Part shown: piece after piece, positions 62,782 to 64,000 of the stretch | How the letters are laid out: each line of letters opens with the position of its first letter | Numbering within the stretch: the first letter of the stretch is position 1 | DNA from: Flavobacterium silvisoli | Lineage (GTDB): Bacteria > Bacteroidota > Bacteroidia > Flavobacteriales > Flavobacteriaceae | Assembly (NCBI RefSeq): GCF_004329815.1 | Contig: NZ_SJPE01000001.1 | Location: 301,733 to 365,732, forward strand | DNA length: 64,000 nt | Direction of reading: 5' to 3' | Made by a program: the position numbers and the translations under genes | The notes under the pieces: model-generated | Database searches by the model: none | What the model was told of the DNA's origin: nothing | What the model saw: only the letters and a program-made list of their open reading frames with translations

Positions 62782-63606
62782 ATGGATTCAGATTTTCACA
62801 ACAACCCTAACTTATACTTCAAAAACGGAATTTATTTTGCAAATGAACAATCTGCTATTTCATATCCGGAAGAAGGAAATCAGCAATGCTTTCAGTTAGA
62901 AGATGACAGCTTTTGGTTTAATCACCGAAATGATTGTATTGCCAATCTTGTAGATAAATTTTCTAAAAATGAGTCTTTTTTTGATATCGGAGGCGGAAAT
63001 GGTTTTTTTTCAGCGATGCTTCAAAAGAAAGGTTATAGATGTGTTTTGGTTGAACCCGGAATTGCAGGATGTTTGAATGCAAAAGCACGAGGAGTTCAGG
63101 ATGTCATTTGTTCTACATTATTGGATGCAAAATTTGATGAAAACTCAATCGATAATATTGGGTTGTTTGATGTAGTTGAGCATATTGAGAACGATATCGT
63201 ATTCTTGACGGATAATTACAATTACTTAAAAAAAGGGGGGAAAATTTATATAACTGTTCCGGCTCATCAGTGGTTGTTTTCGGAAGAAGATGTATATGCA
63301 GGTCATTATAGAAGGTATACGCTTAGGCAAATTTCAGACATACTAGAAGGAATAGGATTTAAAGTCAAATACAAAACCTATTTTTTTACGTTTTTGCCAA
63401 TTCCGTTATTTATCCTTAATGCTATTCCATTTCGATTAGGTTTGAAAAAGGTGAAGAAAGAAAATCATTACACAAAAAGGCATTCGCTGGGTGATAATTT
63501 TATATCAAACATCTTGAAAAGTATATTGAATTTTGAAAACAAAAGAATCAAAAACATAAAGACTATAGGGTTTGGTAGCAGTTGTTTAATTGTTGCAGAA
63601 AAGTAA
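62782..63606 (+). CDS. Class I SAM-dependent methyltransferase
   Basis: A 274-residue methyltransferase. The SAM motif is SFFDIGGGNGFFSAML (quoted segment FFDIGGGNGFF, about residues 70-80), motif II is CVLVEPGIAGC and the post-motif is IGLFDVVEHIEN. An N-terminal segment with HNNPNLYFKNGIYFAN and a hydrophobic C-terminal stretch (about 205-222) are seen in polysaccharide-locus relatives. The acceptor (sugar, lipid or protein) is unknown. Its ATG follows the aminotransferase stop directly. Confidence 0.85.
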   Translation: MDSDFHNNPNLYFKNGIYFANEQSAISYPEEGNQQCFQLEDDSFWFNHRNDCIANLVDKFSKNESFFDIGGGNGFFSAMLQKKGYRCVLVEPGIAGCLNAKARGVQDVICSTLLDAKFDENSIDNIGLFDVVEHIENDIVFLTDNYNYLKKGGKIYITVPAHQWLFSEEDVYAGHYRRYTLRQISDILEGIGFKVKYKTYFFTFLPIPLFILNAIPFRLGLKKVKKENHYTKRHSLGDNFISNILKSILNFENKRIKNIKTIGFGSSCLIVAEK

Positions 63607-63611
63607 TACAA

Positions 63612-64000
63612 ATGAATATATCACTAAACATTAATGTCAATAACTCAGAAAAAGTTATCAAATTTAACGGTTTACTTATAGCAATTCTTTTATTGGCAAC
63701 CTTGTTAAGATTTTATAATCTTGGATTTCAGGGTGCTTGGATTGACGAGTTGTTTACCTTAAAACAAGCGGATCCCGACCTGCCTTTCAAGGAATTTAAT
63801 ACGATGAATTTAAATCGAGATGGGATACCACATCTCTATTTTTTAATTGTGAAATTTTTTGGAATTATTTTTGGTCACACACTTTACACAATCCGTCTGG
63901 TTTCAGTCATCTTTGGAGTATTAGGTGTTTGGGGGATGTATTTATTGGGTAGAGAAATTTCAGGAAAAACTCTAGGTTATATAGCTGCTTTGCTGTTGGC
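63612..64000 (+). CDS. GT-C (ArnT/PMT-like) glycosyltransferase, partial at window end
   Basis: 129 complete codons are visible from the ATG at 63612, running off the window with no stop. The first membrane helix (about 19-35) is followed by the loop motif GAWIDELFTLKQ, with the acidic pair DE that marks GT-C enzymes of the GT39/83 type, which use a polyprenyl-phosphate sugar donor outside the membrane. More helices follow (YFLIVKFFGIIFG, LVSVIFGVLGVWGMYLL). It starts 5 bases after the methyltransferase and would transfer the lipid-linked sugar made by the set upstream. The rest cannot be judged. Confidence 0.85.
   Translation, partial: MNISLNINVNNSEKVIKFNGLLIAILLLATLLRFYNLGFQGAWIDELFTLKQADPDLPFKEFNTMNLNRDGIPHLYFLIVKFFGIIFGHTLYTIRLVSVIFGVLGVWGMYLLGREISGKTLGYIAALLL

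Noticed and set aside
1..64000. CRISPR arrays, prophage, insertion sequences, restriction systems
   Set aside because: No regularly spaced repeats, transposase, integrase or phage structural motifs were seen. The holin-family name at 37.6 kb refers to a chromosomal membrane family.

Overview
The window looks like chromosomal DNA from a member of the Flavobacteriaceae, most likely Flavobacterium or a close relative. The evidence is AT-rich composition, promoters with the Bacteroidetes -7 element TAnnTTTG (sometimes with a -33 TTG), families typical of the phylum (DUF2480, DUF3078, DUF4175, DUF4837, GIN-domain, CarboxypepD_reg-like), a bacterial GlnRS beside a GluRS, and many lipoprotein and secreted-protein signals. 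Nearly everything is intact housekeeping sequence. I see no insertion sequences, prophage or CRISPR array.

Layout. 1-9.9 kb (mostly minus) is the SUF iron-sulfur assembly region: sufA-B-C-D, then sufS, a lipoprotein, sufE, a SufT-like gene, DUF2480 and DUF3078. Two plus-strand genes (serine hydrolase, lipoprotein) split the two halves. 10-20 kb holds hydrolases and peptidases (MBL-fold, S8, M1, S41), rnpA, an OmpA-like protein, an acetyltransferase and a DUF4837 lipoprotein. 20-33 kb holds a LysM transglycosylase, pgk, holB, an OmpH/Skp-like chaperone, a methyltransferase, mnmG, ybeY and a giant DUF4175 protein. 33-44.6 kb holds gltX, envelope and stress proteins, glnS, folB, tRNA-Cys, a LysE-type exporter, a GIN-domain protein and rnr. 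From 44.67 kb to the end every gene is on the plus strand except the tiny tatA: rpiB, a cation exporter, nnrD, tex, an M23 peptidase, an SdpI-like protein, a GH3-type enzyme, and then a surface polysaccharide locus.

The most notable signal is replication-related. A 636-base gene-free, very AT-rich stretch (44,904-45,539) contains clustered DnaA-box-like 9-mers and an AT-only flank. It sits at a switch from mostly minus to almost all plus genes. At 29.1 kb there is a perfect 16-base parS (ParB site) and at 27.2 kb a 14/16 version, flanking mnmG. Together these suggest that the window contains the chromosomal origin (oriC) and origin-proximal ParB loading sites.

The polysaccharide locus starts with a Wzz-like two-membrane-span protein and rfbA-rfbC-rfbD (dTDP-rhamnose). 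An AT-richer set of tightly overlapping genes follows: ATP-grasp ligase, ArnC/GtrB-type polyprenyl-phosphate glycosyltransferase, PurN-like formyltransferase, RffA/WecE-type aminotransferase, methyltransferase, and a GT-C (ArnT/PMT-like) transferase that runs off the end. By composition this looks like a pathway that makes a formylated or acylated 4-amino sugar and moves it across the membrane on a lipid carrier. It is the best candidate here for an undescribed system, though its chemistry is inferred only.
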